Shown here piece by piece: positions 24,401-39,400 of a stretch of DNA of 64,000 nt. The translations under genes were made by a program, and so were the position numbers. The stretch's first letter is position 1, and every line of letters starts with the position of its first letter. Origin of the DNA: Aptenodytes patagonicus (Eukaryota > Chordata > Aves > Sphenisciformes > Spheniscidae); assembly GCF_965638725.1 (NCBI RefSeq), contig NC_134953.1:38306854-38370853 (forward strand). Direction: 5' to 3'. The notes under the pieces were generated by a model. The model saw only the letters and a list, made by a program, of their open reading frames with translations. It was not told the DNA's origin and ran no database searches.

Positions 24401-27400
24401 GTCCCTTGATGGCAGAACAGGGAGGTACCTGAGGTCTTGGAGCAGGAGCAATTTAAATGGCAGGAAGGCAACAAAAAAAAAGAATATTTCTAGCCCTTTG
24501 GCTGGGAAATGTCTACCTGGACAGGCTGGACTCTTTTTATTTCTAACCCCCGGAGCAAGGCGGCTCCAGGTGTTGGTGATGGAGAGATGGCACCCTGTCC
24601 CCTGCAGGGATGTCAGGCAGGTTGGCGTCCTTGAGGTAAGGGCTGCCCCCAGGGCTTGGCTCAGACCACGGGCACATCTTGCTGTCTGCAGCTGAGCAAT
24701 TCCCAAACAGGGCCAATTTCTCACAGGGTTGTGCCTGACCTGTGCCAGGAAGGGTTTCCACCGGCAGCATGGACCAAAGCCACGGTCTCCTCAAGGCTTA
24801 CCTCCCTGGGCGGTTGGCAGGAGCCCTTCATACTCAGCATCCCCATCCCACTGACCTGCAGCCCTTCCCTGCTCAGCGTTGTGTCTCCTCCACGACAGCC
24901 AGGAGACACCTCCCCTCACCCGGCCCCCAAAGGGAGTCTCCAGGAGCCACCTAAGGGAGTGAAGAGAGACCTACCTGGGGGTGAGTTCTCCATCACCTCG
25001 GCTTGGTAGGAGCTCTGGGTGAAGAGGGGGCGGTTGTCATTCTCATCCGCTATGGAAATGACCAGCAGGTCAAAATCCTAAAGGAAAACGGGGACAAGAG
25101 GGCGATGACCGCAACGTCCTTTCCTCGACCTCACCTCCCGCCTCTCTCACCTCCAGCTTGGTGCTGGTCAAAGCTGGATCCCTGTGCAACCATGATGCTG
25201 TGTTCCCTGGACCACCCTGGGGGGTCTGCAGGGACCATCACCCCAGGGCTGGGCATCCCTTCCCAGCCTGCACCCCAAAGGGTGGTGCGTGGGACATCCT
25301 GGCAGGGCCAAAGGATGCTCCTGTGTCGTCCAGCTCTCCAGCCCAACTTTGTCCCACCTTCTGCGACATCTACTGCTGTTGCATGGAGTCAACATGAGAT
25401 GTTGGACTTGCCTTCAATTCTACTGGTCCTGTTATCTGATGGGGAGGGGCTTGCAGCCCCCTTCTTGTGACCCCCAGATGCTCTTGGGGGATGAGGTTGC
25501 TATTGGAAATGCTGTGCGTAAATGCACCGCCTGTTTTTGGCCATGGCAGGAGCCCCTTCTCCCACCCGCCCTGCCATCTGTGCCACTGGAGGCCTCAGCA
25601 GTGTCTGTAATTACCCGCCTGGCATTGCGTATGTTCTCGGGGTTGTCCTTCACCGTGATGGTCAGCCTGTACTCCGCCACCCGCTCCCTGTCCAGCGGGC
25701 GGTTTACATAGACGATGCCGCTCTACCGAGAAAAAAGGGAGAAAATAGGTACAAGGGATGTGAGACATGCTTCCCCCGGGGCATCTGCCAGGGCAGGGTG
25801 AGGGAAGGCAGGGCTCCGGGGCCAGGGGTGCCCACCCTCCGTGTCCCAGATCCCACCCCCCGGTGTGGGGCGGCTGCAATCGCCGGGGCCATACAGTGCT
25901 GTTGATGTAGAAGGCATTCTCCGTGTTGCCTGACGTTATGTCGAAGGTCAGGAGGGCGTTCGGCCCCTTGTCCACATCCTGGGCAAGGACGCGGGTGACG
26001 AAGCTGGAGACGGGAGCGTTCTCGCTGAGGGTGAGGTTCATCGGGAGGTTGAGGAGCACGGGGTCATTGTCGTTGATGTCCAGCACACGGATGCTCACCA
26101 GCATCTGCCGGGGAGAGAAGCGGTGCGGGCACATGGCACCTATTTCCATCCCTCCCATTCTTTTTTTGTACCCCAGGCAAGAGGTGGGCTTCCCCACTCA
26201 GCCCACTATGGTCTGGGGGAGGAAAACCCCAGGAACAAGGGGAAGGAGGAGGAGGGCAGAAAAGCGAAGGCAGAGGAGACCCCGAGGAAGGAGCTGGGGA
26301 TGGGGGACAGCACCCCGCAGCCCCCATGCCGCCCTGAGGGACTCACTGTGGAGCTGAGGGGGGGCACCCCCCGGTCCTGGGCGGCGATGGTGAGGTTGTA
26401 GAAGGGGATGTTCTCGCGGTCCAGCTCAGCATCCTTCCGCACCCGAAGCTCCCCTTCCACTGGGGAGATCACAAACTCCCCTGCCAGAGACAGCGGGGCC
26501 CTGGCTTGTGCCGTGCTGCTGTGAACGGCCTGGCTCCCAAAGGGGACGGCTTGTTTCAGAGCCGGGGGACAGGCACCACAGTGGGCTTGGAGACAACAGC
26601 ACCAGTGCCCCATTATTGCAGACATGGGAGGACTGGGGGCAGCTGGGGTTTATCCCAGGGACCGATCCACCCCCAGGTACCAGCAGGAGCAGGGAACGTG
26701 GGTTGCATGGCCAAATAAGAGGTGCTCATACTCCTTCGTTGGGCCTTTCTGAAGGTGCCATCAGCCCTCCAAGCACCTGCCTGTGCCCCATGATGGCCAG
26801 AGCAGGGTGGGCTACATGGCACAGCCCTCCCCGAGCCAAGGAGCTGCATCCTGGTTGTTCTGGAAATGCTTTGCAGCGGGGTCAGCTTGGAGACGGAACT
26901 GGGCTCTGCCTTCCAGATACCCTGGGCTAAAGTCACCACCCGTTCAGAGAGGGACAGCCATACGTCCCCATGGCTGGGGATGCCTGTAGCTCCTCTGCCA
27001 CCTGCTCCGGGGTGCTGGTGGGGCTAGAGCTACAGCTTCACCATGGGGTGCAGAGCAACCTGGTCCCCAAACACCCTGCAAACCCCATGGGGGTGAGGGG
27101 ACAGGGCTGTGTGCTTGCAGCTGTCCATTTCTCTTTCTGCAGTCTGTTTCTTTGCCTTTTTTATTTTTTTGCCTTGATTGTTTAGCAGATTTCCCCCCTC
27201 CCTTGCACAAGCCCTGGCCACCCCCTCAGCCGGCCATGAACAGGTTAAGTTTCCTGTTGCTCAAAACAGGATTTCCTGGTGTCGAAAGGCTGAATTCGCA
27301 GAAGCGCCCGCTGGGAGGATGGCTTTTCTGAAATGCTTCCGCCCACGTTCCCGCACCAGCTCCTGCAAGCTGGGTTCCTCCATGGGGCAGCCAGAAGGAG

Positions 27401-30400
27401 AGGTGATGCCCCCACATCCCTGCTCACCAAGGGGGTCCCCGGCGATGATGCTGTACTCCACTTGCCCGCTGGGTCCTGAGTCATCGTCATGGGCCAGGAA
27501 TGTCCAGATGCGCGGGCCGGGCTGCCCTTCCGTGACGTCAAAGGGACCCTCGTAGTGCCGAGGGAAGGTGGGACGGTTGTCGTTGATGTCGTTGAGGTTC
27601 ACCAGCACCTGCGGTCAGGGCAAGAGGGTGGATGGCAGTGAGAGGAGAGGGATCAAAGGGGAGACCAGCCTGTTGGCCATGGGCATGGGAAGCCATGGAC
27701 GGGTGACATCACAAAATACCTCTTATATTTCTGGCTTTTCTGGGTTCACCAAACATCCAGCTCACAGTTCAGAGACTCAAACTCAGTTATTCCTGATCAT
27801 GCCCATCCTACAGTGACACTGTGAAACTCCAGCCACACACAGGTGGGGCCCTTTTCAACCTCCGGGCCATGCACCATGATGGAGAAGTCAATGCAAAAGC
27901 CAAATGTTCTCCACATTCACATCCTGAAACCCAAGCTGGATAGACAAAAACCACAGACATGGATTTGACCATCCCATGAGTTCGGAGAGGCCTGATCTCT
28001 GCAGCCAGCTGCACACTTGCTCACCAAGGGCTTCATTCCTAATGCTGAGTAAACTTTAAAAAAATTTGCAGCTTGCATCCTTATTCCAACACCACCAACG
28101 CTGCTGGCATGTTTCCCCTCTTAACATCCCTTCCTATGACACACTTAGCTGGCTAGAAAACAATCCTACAGATCTCAAAAGGGGAAAGCATCAACAGTTT
28201 TAGGACAGAGTAGACTACGGGGCTGCTGGTGAAGCTGGGGATCCAATGAACTCGAGTCTTGCTTTTTAACTGAGTCACACTACATAGAAGACATTTATAT
28301 AGCTCTATACTATATTGAAAAGAGGGTTATCCCCTTGTGAGGCTTTGGGGAACTTGCACAGAGGAGAAGCCCTGCTGGAGGAGGAGAGTCTCCAGTGGCT
28401 AATAAGAGGTTAAGCTTTGGTGGTACAGGTGGTTACAAGAAAGATACTGAAAATGAGGAGCTTTCCAACCTCCTGGATTAAAGGATATTAAAATCCATCA
28501 GATGAGCATTTGTTACAGGCTAAATCTAATCTTTACAGAAGAGTATATCTGAGTCTCTGCTCCGTTTCCTAGCAGTGGAGAAAACAAACACTGGCATGCC
28601 TTATCAGGGTGATGGATTTCCCATCACTTGGGGAATCTTAAATAATCACTAAACCTCCTCCTAAAAGCTGTGTTTTTGTACGGTGCTGGCACAAGCTCCC
28701 TGGGCCGTGAAGGGAGGGTGTTTCCTATCCCTTCTAGCTTCGATACTTGCTGCTGAGGGATTTCCAAGTTTGGGCCAAGAGCAGGGAAAGCTCTGCCTTT
28801 GCCTGCAAACGCCGGCAGCTGCTGCCTTCCCTGCCCGCAGTTAAATCCATGGTCTCAAGGTTTCCGCTACAGTTTTCCTGGGCCAGGAAGGCACCTCCAG
28901 CAGTATTAGAAGCACACATCTGAAGGCTTCCCATCTGCCCCAGCACAGAGCACAGTGCTGTGAGACTCGTAGGGACAGATTTTATCCATGGAAATCTCCC
29001 ACGCTGGTGTCTCCCCTTCAGTTTCTCTTTTTTCCTTCACACATAAAAATCTATCTCCTTTTAGGGGACTAGAAAATGCTTGGCTCGATATCTAGGTGAG
29101 GCAAAATGGTCCACGATAGGGAGCCAAGGCAGAAGATCTAACTGACCCCTTCCACTTGCAGACCCTAAAATCATTCTGCGCATGGACGTCTGCCGTACAA
29201 CCCGACAAATTTTGGTTTCGGTCACGAAAATAATCAGTGTATTTAATTCCTGCAAAACATTTGCTTTGGAGCTGCTAGTCTGCCCTCCCCACACTTTGAG
29301 CAGTGCACTAAGTTGAGGTCACCGCGGTCCAGGAGAAATGGAAGAGCTGTAGAGAGAAGCGACAAAAATGACTAGAGGCTTTAAATAACCTCCATACAAG
29401 GAATGCAAAAGGAATTTAAAAAGCAGATAAATAATCTGAGAAGAAAAAGATAAAGCAGAAATTAATGCTCCAGCAATGCTTTACTATCTACTGTCCCTTC
29501 AGGCAAGAAGAACCAAGGGGACCTCTAAAGACAATATAATGCAACTTAAAAGCAATTTAGGGAATTTCTTCTGTTTGCGTCTTTGCAGGACCAAATAATT
29601 GGGCTAATTAACCCATGAGCACCCCTTGCCCATGTCTCTGTTTTGCAACGCCCATGAGGGAGCAGGGTGGCAGCAACTGGGCAAACTGGCTGCAGTTGGG
29701 AAAAGCGACTGGTGACCACTGGGAAGGAGATGTGAAACTGCTCACACAAGGGGGAACTCCTCAACCCCAAAGAGGCCATGGTGTCGCAACCTTGCTGGCA
29801 GCTCCCTACCGTGGAGGTTGATGTCAGCCGGCGTGAGATGATGGGGCACTGGTCGGTGGCGGTGATGATCAAGGTGTAGCGCCCATGGCTGATCTCGTAG
29901 TCCAGCTCCTTCACTGTGCGGATCTGTCCCTGCAAGGTGAGGGGAGAGTGGCCAGGAGTGAGGGGAGCGGGATGGGGGCACAGCTGGGATGGGGCCGGCA
30001 TCCTTACTGACCATGGCGCTGTCGATGTGGAAGGTACCCAAGATGTTGCCTTCAGTGATGGCGTACACAACCGTGCCGTTGGGTCCCTCGTCCAGGTCCA
30101 GAGCCTGCACGGTGACGAGGGTGGCGTTGAGTGTGGCGGGACCTTCGTCGAGGGTCACCTCGTACAGCTGCTGCTGGAAAGTGGGAGCGTTGTCATTCTC
30201 ATCCAGGACGGTGACATACACCATGGTGGTGGCCTGCGGGACATGGGGACATCGTGTTAAGCACTGTCGAGGGATTGGCTCCGCAACCCCTGGAGCTGGC
30301 TGGGGAAGGCTGGACCTTTCAAGGTCAATGACCAACATGGGCTCAACCCTGCCAAGAGACACAAACGGGATGCAGGGCTCGAAATGAAATGAGCCGTGGC

Positions 30401-33400
30401 TGCAGACGCATCTCCAGGTAACGGTTGGGTACAGAGATAAACGTACAGAGATTAAATCACACTCTTGTTCCCAAGCAAAGCATGTCTCTGTGGGATCCCT
30501 ATCCTTTTCACCTGGTTCTTACCATTGCTGGTAACACCGGGGAGCAGACCATGGCAGAGGTAAAGTCAGAGGTTGAACACCATCATGCCTTGCTGCCTTT
30601 GGAGGAGGCCTGTGTGTGTCCTCACCTTGACATTGGGGACACCTTGGTTGTTACTACTGAGGGTGGCAACGTGGTAGGATGGAAAGTACCCGGAGATGAT
30701 GCTGTCATGGCTCAGGAGAACAAAAATGAGCATCTCAGATACCCAGTCTCTCCTTCCTCAGGTCCCATCGTCTACCTGCTAACCTCAATTTCACTGCCGG
30801 TCAGGCTCAGGCTGTCCTGACTCTTCCAGCTGTATCTGACCCTGCACAGGCACTTGGATGTCCTTACTGAAGGGTGTCTTCTGGTTGTGTCACCATGGGG
30901 GCACACCTGGGACAGGGAGGCGACAAGAATGTGCCACTCTGCCTAAGGGCTCAGCTCAGAGATGGGGTCTCAGGACGGATACACCATTTTCTTGGAGTCT
31001 CTGGACTTTGTGCCTACACCTTACCCCAGTGACAAATCTTCCTGCCAGACAAGGGTTACATTTTTGATGCATCACAGACGTGTTTGCTGTAAAAACCGCA
31101 AAGCTGCATGGTAATTAGCTACTTTTCTATTTCACTGCATGCTCCATATTCAGAGCAGGTTAGCAGGAAAGTTTCCTGTGGTCTGCAAGCCCCCACGTGT
31201 CTCCAGGCTCCACTTTCCAGGGAACAGGCGCCTGCCTGCACTGTTTGAAATGAGGTGGCCGGGGGTTTCGTCAGTGCCCTTTGAATTCGAAGCTCCAGGA
31301 GGAGTTACGTGAGTCGGCCCTTGGTGCTGCTTTGCTATTTGAGGGCAGAGTAAGGCCCCCCCCGTGCAAACAGGCTGCAGAAGAGGGATGCTTTGCTCCC
31401 TTTTTATTGGGGAAAGCTCCATTCCCTTCCCTGAGCTGGCACCACTTTGAGTTACCCTTCCTTGTACCTGCCTCCTGTTCATCCCAGGAGGGTTTCTGCC
31501 CGCTTAATCCTCACAAACACGGGAAAAACAATAATTACAAGCAAAGTGCACTTTAATCAAGCAAGCCGGAGATTGGATCCAGGGGATCAGTTCCCACCAG
31601 GGAAGGGATGGGGACCAGCACCTAGCCCCTTGTGGCTGAACACCCACAGCGACCCCAGCACAGTGAGCATCCTCCTCAGCTACCGCCTGTGCACCCCGAA
31701 AACGCACACAGGGGGACCAGCTTGCTCTAAGCTACTCCCTGCGATGCTGTAGGGGAAAAGAACAGTAGATGCACCCGCTGCTGCCCAAATGAGTGGAGAC
31801 TGAAGTGTCACCCATCCATGGGGTGCCCCATAGGGGTGCTGCCGTTCCCCCTGGCTGCCCGCAGCTCCCTGCCGCATCTCACCTCCTGGGGGTGCTCGCA
31901 GTTCTCTCCATTGCTGCGTGCAGTATCTCAATGAAATTTCCTGTGTGTGCAAGTCTGGCTGCCGCTGCAGGGCTGCTCAGAGCGTGCGGGCGGCTCCGGA
32001 GAGGCGAGCTCCCCCCGGCCGCCCCAGCCACGATGGAGGCGATGTCCCCCCGGCCTGGACTGCTGCTGGCCGCGCTCTGCCTGCTTGCTTCCCACGGTAA
32101 GCTCCAGCTTGCTTTCCTCTCTTCCCCGCACAGAGAAACTCTCCTCGCTGGGGCACGGCGTTTGCCCAGCCGGGGCTGTGCCTTGGCATGAGCAATTTGG
32201 GGCATCTGGGGGGTTATTTACTTTCTCACCCTGTGATTTCGGGGTGTGGGGGGATCAAGCCAGCATTTCATGCAATGCTGGTTGCGTCGGGGGAAAGAGG
32301 CCACAGGGGAGTTGCTGTTTTAAAACTCTGGGATTGGCTTTTCCTCCTTCCTCCTTCGCTTTGATCTAATGTGCATGGAAGGAAAGCAGCACCCCCTATA
32401 CCTACCAGCCCCCCGACAGGGATCCCGAGCTGGAAAAGCTGCCCCATTCCTGCATGGCACTTTGACCTGGCACTGCAGAGGTCCCTGGCCATGCAGTGGT
32501 GAAAGGAGCCTTTCATCAGCCCTGGGGGAGCAGAGAGAGGCGGTTTGTGCGAGCAGGGCCAGGATGCCCTCTCTAAGGATGCTCCGCTCCGCCGTAATTG
32601 CTGGGACATGCCGGGCAGCTTCTCCGGGTGGGCAGCCAGCCGGGCCAGGACTGCCGTGTGTGGCCAACAAGTTTCCCTTCCCCTGAGTGAGCGCTTCCCA
32701 GCGCTGGAAGCTCGCTGGCTGCTCGCCAGTGCGGCGGGGGGATGCTCTGGGAGGGGGGGGCTGCTTTATGCCTGACTCTGCACCAGCCCTGGCAGGCAGT
32801 GTTTCCATACCAGGGCTCTGGGGCCGGGCAGTGGCAAATAAAGCCACAGTTCGTCTGTGGACGAAGAGTCAGAAAATGAAGCTGGGAAGGACCGTGGTTC
32901 CTCCCTGCCCTGCGCAGGCAGAGGACGAGCATCCTAATGGGCTTGGCTTCTCCCTCGGTCCCGGGATGGCAAAGTGACCACCTCCAGGATTTCTGCCTGC
33001 ACATCCCCAAGGAAGCAATGATGCCCCCCTGCAATGGGGCAGGGGGTCCTTTCTCCTCTCTTCTCTGGGACAGCAAGGGTGGTGCAGATTGAAGTGTGCT
33101 TTGCTTCTCATCCGAGCCTCTCGACATCAGGGAGCGATTCCCAACATCTCCATGGGGCTTTAGATTATTTCATTTACGCGTCTGGGGTGCTGGGACTGAA
33201 CATCAGGCCTTGCAATGCAACAAGCTTGGACACCAATGTTCAGCAAAAGCCTGGTGCCAGAAGAACTGAGCTTCATGCAACTGTGTGCCTGCCAAAACTT
33301 TCTGAACCCCCGGCTAATTTTAGCCAGGCTTGATGGCGAAGTAGCGCCCTTGGAGACATCTGGCTCCTACGTGGTTTGGGGACGCTGGCAGCTAGGTGGA

Positions 33401-36400
33401 TGGGGAAGCAGCTCCTCTCCACCCAAGGGATGGCAGCTGAGCTGGGCTTTCCAAAATTGCATCCCAAGCGCAAGCCTGGCATTGTGACTGTGTCCCCGAG
33501 CCAGGGCCAGGCTGGAAGAGGAGCAAGGCAGGACGCTCCGGCGGGTGCAGCAGCTCCAGGCTGCGCTCCCCACAGCCTGGATGATGGGTACCCAGGAAGC
33601 GGCCCCACCGCTGAAAAGCCATTTGGCTCCTTGGGGTGCTGGAGATGAGGGCCGTTAACATGGGCGTCTGGCATCTTCAGTAAGTTTTTTCTTTCCTTTT
33701 TCTTTCCTGCTGTAAATACTTGTGCTGAGGTATGGATGCCCCTGCACATCTCACCTGGCTGATAACTCTGAAGCATAATGACAGCGCAGTAACGATGGGG
33801 GCTTGCAGCACTTTCATGTGAGGCTGTTACAAAAGCTCCCAGAAGAGGAATTAAAGCTCGGTTCCTGGTTCCAGCACTGAGCAGCCACTCTCTCTCCAGC
33901 AGCCCCTCCTCTGCGGCAGGTGAGCCCGTCCAAAGGCTGCAGCCCTCCCACCCAGATTTCCCCTGGAGTGGAAAGAGGTGACATGATGTGGAAATCACTT
34001 CTGTAAGTCACAGGAGTGTAAATCAAACACCTGCTTGCCATAGTGGGGGACCAAAGTTAGGAGAAGCAACCAGGAGAGGCTTTTGCTCACAGACCCAGAA
34101 TTTTACATGAAATCCTGTTTTATTTAAGCCGTTTGTTGGCAAAGCAGCACAGGCTCCTCAGCTTTAGCACTTTTCTTTTTCACATTTTGTTTTCTCTGAA
34201 AGAAGAGCTCCCAGGTTTCAAGCTAGGCAGCGGTGCTGGCACCGGGGATGCACCAGTGCTGCAATGGGCTCTGTGCCACACCGCCAAAGCTACTGAGGTG
34301 CCAAAGAGGAAGAGGGGCACTTTTGGCACCCGCTTGAGGCCTCCTTGGTCTTTACCAGATGGTGAGAAGACGACAGCTCTCATCTTGGACCTCAACAGGT
34401 CCAGTGCTCCCCCGGCTCTCTTGGCTGGAGCTGCGCGGAGTTGGGCATCTGGCTTTATTTTGGCATTTGCCAGCAGCACTGACTTCAAAGGAAATGGTCC
34501 GAGCGGGATGGGATGGAGCCAAACCTGGGGTCTGGGCATGGAAGAAGCCCACAGCACCCAGGAAAGATTAAGATCCATGAGCTTTAGTGTAAAGACACCA
34601 ACAGAAGTTGTTTCCTCCGGGCACCATCTGGCATCTAGCACGGCTTTAAAGCCTCGTTACGTCTTGGGGAGGGAACAACAACCTCCCTGGCACTGCCACG
34701 GGGCACGCTGTGCCTCGCCAGCTCTCCTCCCCAGCTGTTTTCTCCTCTGCTCGCTGGCTTTTGGAAGCCTTCCCCTGCTCGGGAGAAAGAAGGGAAGTTG
34801 GTAATGCCGAAAGCTTCGCACACGTGGTAACCTCTGCCCCTCCCCACGGCTGGGCGCTGCTGCTGAAAGCGTGGGCTGTGTTGACTTTCCACACAGACGG
34901 TTCCCATCAAGCCCTGGGGGTGGAGGCTGGATGGTTTAGTAAGGCATGGCTTTGCAAACTGTGTGTGGATGAGCGGGACAGCCCCGTTTTATTTGAGGGG
35001 GTGTGTGGAAAACAAAGACTCCTGCAGATACTTTTGCAAGGTGTTGGAAGTGTGGCTTCCTCCAATAGAGCCCTGGCTTCCCTTCCCCTGGCTCCCGGGG
35101 GACCCCTGATGTGAATGGGGCACTTCCCGTTGCAGCAGGTATCGATAAACACATCTGAGGTGCCTTTTGTGCTCGGAGTGCTGGCAAGGAGGTGGGGGCA
35201 CCCGCTCCACTGCGTGTCAAAACCCAGCCAGCCTGGCTATGCATCCCGGCCCCAGCAGCATCTGAGGACGGGGAGCAGCCGGGGCTTGAAAACAAGCAGA
35301 AATGGGGCAGTGTTGAGCTCAGACCACACAAACCTCCACCCCAGAGTGGCCCCAGGGATGTGCTGCTGCACACACCATGGGGAGCAGGCTGAGGTGCCTG
35401 CAGGAAACCAGAGTGATTAACCGGAGTGGTTCGGCAAAGGTCACGCCATTCCCGGCTCTGAGGGACTCCTCGGCACCACGTGTTGCAGATCAGAGGGGTC
35501 CAATGGGGCAGATCCCCTCCCCAAACCCCCCTCTCCCTGCAAAGCACCCTCAGGCAGGCTGCTGGGACTCGGGGGTTTCATGGCTGTTCTTAGGGGGCTT
35601 AGAGATCACCATTATCCTAAAAGCCATAAATAACCATGAGGGGTGGAAGGCATGGGGGACGTTTTCGCTTTCGCTCTCTCAAGCGGAGCCCCGTGTCGGG
35701 GTGGTGACGGTGGTGACCCTGCACGGAGGAGGATGCTCTCCGGGCAGCCCGGCAATGGGGAGCCTCTTGCCTGGCTGGATGGCTTGCGGGCAGGCGCAGC
35801 ACACCCTGCCTGTGATTGACGCCCGCTCTGTATAGCAAGTGAAAAACCTCAAAGCGAAACAGTGGCGGAGCTAATCGCATAACAGGATGTTACCAAAATA
35901 AAAGAACATCTTGTCTTCATATCATCTTCTCTGTTGCAAACCAGCCCCAGGAACCTCCTTTTCTCAATAATTTAAGGAAAATGAACCCAGAATCTGCTTT
36001 TTCTTTAGCTTTCGAAGGTGACATTTGCACTTCTGCAAACACAAAGCGGTGCTGGGTCCAGAGCACCAAAGACTCCCCCATATTTGCTCTTTTCTCTCCC
36101 CTCATGTACAGCTCCCCTTACCCACCGGTACCCTCCACTGGCATGCTGGGACGGGACCAGTAACTCTGCGGTATGCTCCTCTGCTTCCCTCTGTCCCTCC
36201 CGACATGCTCCTGTGCCTCTGCCAGGCCTCCCACTATGTGTTTTGCAGCCGGCAGCAGTCAGGGATTTCTTTCTGAAAATTGTTCTCATTTTCAAGCAGA
36301 TCCTCGCAGTTGGCGTTGGCCAGTTCCCCCTTCTCCTCCCCAGGGGCTGAAAAACAAGCAGGGTGGGACCCACTCCCTGCCGGATCTCAGGGGGCACAGG

Positions 36401-39400
36401 CTCCTCCTAGCTATTTTATTTTTATTTTTTTCTCCTTTTTATTTGCAGCCGGCTCAGCAGCACTTGTATTTCCTCATTTGCAAGCCATACCCTGCTGCCC
36501 CGCTTTGCTGAGGTCTGGTGTCCCGTAAGCAGGCATCTGGGGCAGACCCCCACCTCCCTGCCCCACACCGCCCTGCTCTGCCAGCCCTGGGCAAACTTCT
36601 GCCTCCCTGCTGCTATTATAAGCTGATGCTCAGCTATATTTAAAGCATGCCTCTCCTCCAGGGATTATTTCTAGGGTGAAGTTGTGCTCCCGGCCCTCCT
36701 GGGATGTTGCTACAGAACAAGCGAAGTGCTCAGGCTGTGCTTCCCATCTCCTTTCTCTTGGGATATGGGGAGCTCGTCAGTTTTTCTTGCCATAAGGACA
36801 TGGTGAAGGCTTTTTTCCCTCTGCCTGCAGGCTAGTGTTCATGCTTTCTGATTGCTCTCTGCAGCCCCTAGCTGCCCCTCTGCCAACATCGGTGGTGGGG
36901 TTTGCAGTGCTTGTTTGGGCAGGGATCCCCTTTTGCTATGAACTCAGGGTAAACCGAGGGCTGTAGGGTCTAACTCAGCCGCTGTTCCTTCTCCCCCGCA
37001 GGAGGGCTGGCAGCTTTCCTGATCACCACCCCGTACTCGCTCTGCGTCTGCCCCGAGGGCCAGAATGTCACCCTAACCTGCCGGATCAGCGGTCCCCTTG
37101 CTGACCGCCACGACCTCCTCTACAAAACCTGGTACTTCAGCAGCAATGGTGACCAGAGCTGCTCCGAGAAGAAGCACATCCGCAACATCACCGAGAAGGA
37201 GCTGCACCACGACCTGGGCAGGCACCACGAGCCGCTGGGCAACAGCACCCAAAAATCCCCCCTCGGGGGCCAAGCCAGCCATCACGGGGTGGAGCTTGTC
37301 CCCGACCACCATGGTGCCTTTCACATTGTGGTGATGAACCTGACGCTGCAGGACAGTGGGCATTACTGCTGCTACGCCAGGGAGGTCAGGTGGGAGCACG
37401 GCAGGCCCCACACCCTGCGGTTCGCTCATGGCTTCGTGGAGCTGCAGATCCAGCAAGGTGAGGGGGGGCAAGGGGAGCCCCTGCCAGTCCTGCATCCATG
37501 CTGCAGTGTGTCAGGGCAAGGTGGCAGATAAGGGCTGGTGGGGGATGCCGGGGTGCAGCATCAGGGCTGGGGAGGCAGCGTGTGCTGATGCTGAAAGCCC
37601 GAGCCATGTTTGCAAGAGTCAAAGAACAGCAGATGTTGAAGGTTTGAATTGGGGCCAGAGAGCATTGGAACATTAAAAAAAAAAAAAATCAAGAGGCTGG
37701 AATGGAATAAAATCCATGCTACATAGTTTCACTGATCTTCTTCAACCTCTTTCTGGAAGAGAGGAAAACAAACCTCAACATAAAAGGAGCTGGCTGGCGG
37801 TCGAAGCCCAAGTGAGGGCTGCAGGCAATGCTCAGGATGCAGGGGCTGTAGATAACCTTGGGGCAGCGGCCCAGCAGGGAGAGCTGCCCAAGGAGGCACA
37901 AGCGGGAGGGGAGGCCATCTCCTGCCCTTGATTTGCAGTGTTAGGATACTTTTAGACCAAAAAAAGAGGCTGCATGGCCAGGGATGGGCCCTGCTGCCAC
38001 GAGGGTAAAAGGGTGTCATGGCAGGAATCTCAGTGTAAGCTTCCTGGGATTAAACTCTTGCTTTTGGGATGCTCTGGGCTGATTTTCTCAGTACCGGTGA
38101 GCAAAGACAAGCGCAGCTAGCAGGTGTGGGAGCTCTGTGGTACCTGAATGAATCCTGTGAGATCTAATATGTTTTTCTTTTCTCCTCCGCAGGCAGAGGG
38201 CTTCAAAACTGCACGTTTCACACTGCCACGAGCAAAGGTAAAGGGAAAACGCCCCTCTCGCCAATGCACTGCTCATCATCCTGGCCTGTGTATTTCCCTA
38301 GGGATGGCCGCTTGCTATAAACACATGGATGTCCAGATGCAACTTCACAGTCAGGGTTTGGGCGGGTGATTTCCGAGGCTGTCCCCACGGGGTGCATCTG
38401 ACAGGCATGTCCTCAGGCTGAGGAGAGCCTCCTTTGGCCCATGTTTCCACATTGCCTGGACATGACTGTCTTGAAGCCCATGGAGATCATTCACCCTGTG
38501 GTTATAAAGCACCTGAGCCCCCCCCCCCAAAACATGATTGGGGATTTAGCGGCCACTGCCACTAGCAGATGGGAACAGACAGAAAGGCAAAGAGTTGCAG
38601 GAAGCTCTTTGCAACACCCTGCTGCCATCCCGAGCCCATGCCACCTTGCCCTGAGCAGAGATGCTCTAGCAGGGGAAACCCAAATCTTGCTTGAGCGCTC
38701 AGACAACATGAGGCTCCTCTGGCGCTGTGTCTAGACGCTGGAGGTGCCCACACTTCGCTATGCAGGTGGTTTCTCTGTGGGTTGCTCTGTCTACCCCCCT
38801 TTGCTGGCTGCTAAACAGGCAAATACTGCTAGAATTGGTTTGCAGCACGGCTGGGGCCAGCCCAGCCATGGGAAAATGCACCACCCTCCCCACGAGTAGT
38901 GCTTTCTGTCTCAAACCCTCAGTCCCACATGCTGGGACAGCCTGTCCTGCCAGGCAAAAAAGAAAAGGGGACGCCCACCCAAAAAAACCCCACACACGCT
39001 GAAGCAAGAGGCTGCTTCCCCAGACGGATGCACTGGAGAGGAGGGCTTGAGCTGAACCTGCCCTTGATTTAGGCAGCCCTTGACCCTGCCACAAGCCGTC
39101 CCACATGGACCTTGATGGCCACAGACATGCCCGCAGGCTGCCAGCATTTCTGGGGAGCCTTTCTGCTGACTTCAGAGGGCTTTATCAGGGCTTCTCTCCT
39201 CATATCTAGAAGACCAAAGAAAGACCTTGAGGTGTCCTCCAGCAAATTGACCTCCTTTGGTCAAGGTCCTAAACCAATGCCTCAGAGCTTATCTCTGCAA
39301 TGGGCAATGCATCCCAGCATGAATCCCGTTAGGAGAGGACCACCTGTGTGTGCGGGAGCCGCATTGAGTCAGGCGTGGGGCAATGCCAGTGTTGCCCTGT

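Noticed and set aside
33273-33998. 241-codon minus-strand frame in VSIR intron 1
   Set aside because: No family resemblance and no splice support; composition is typical of random GC-rich sequence.
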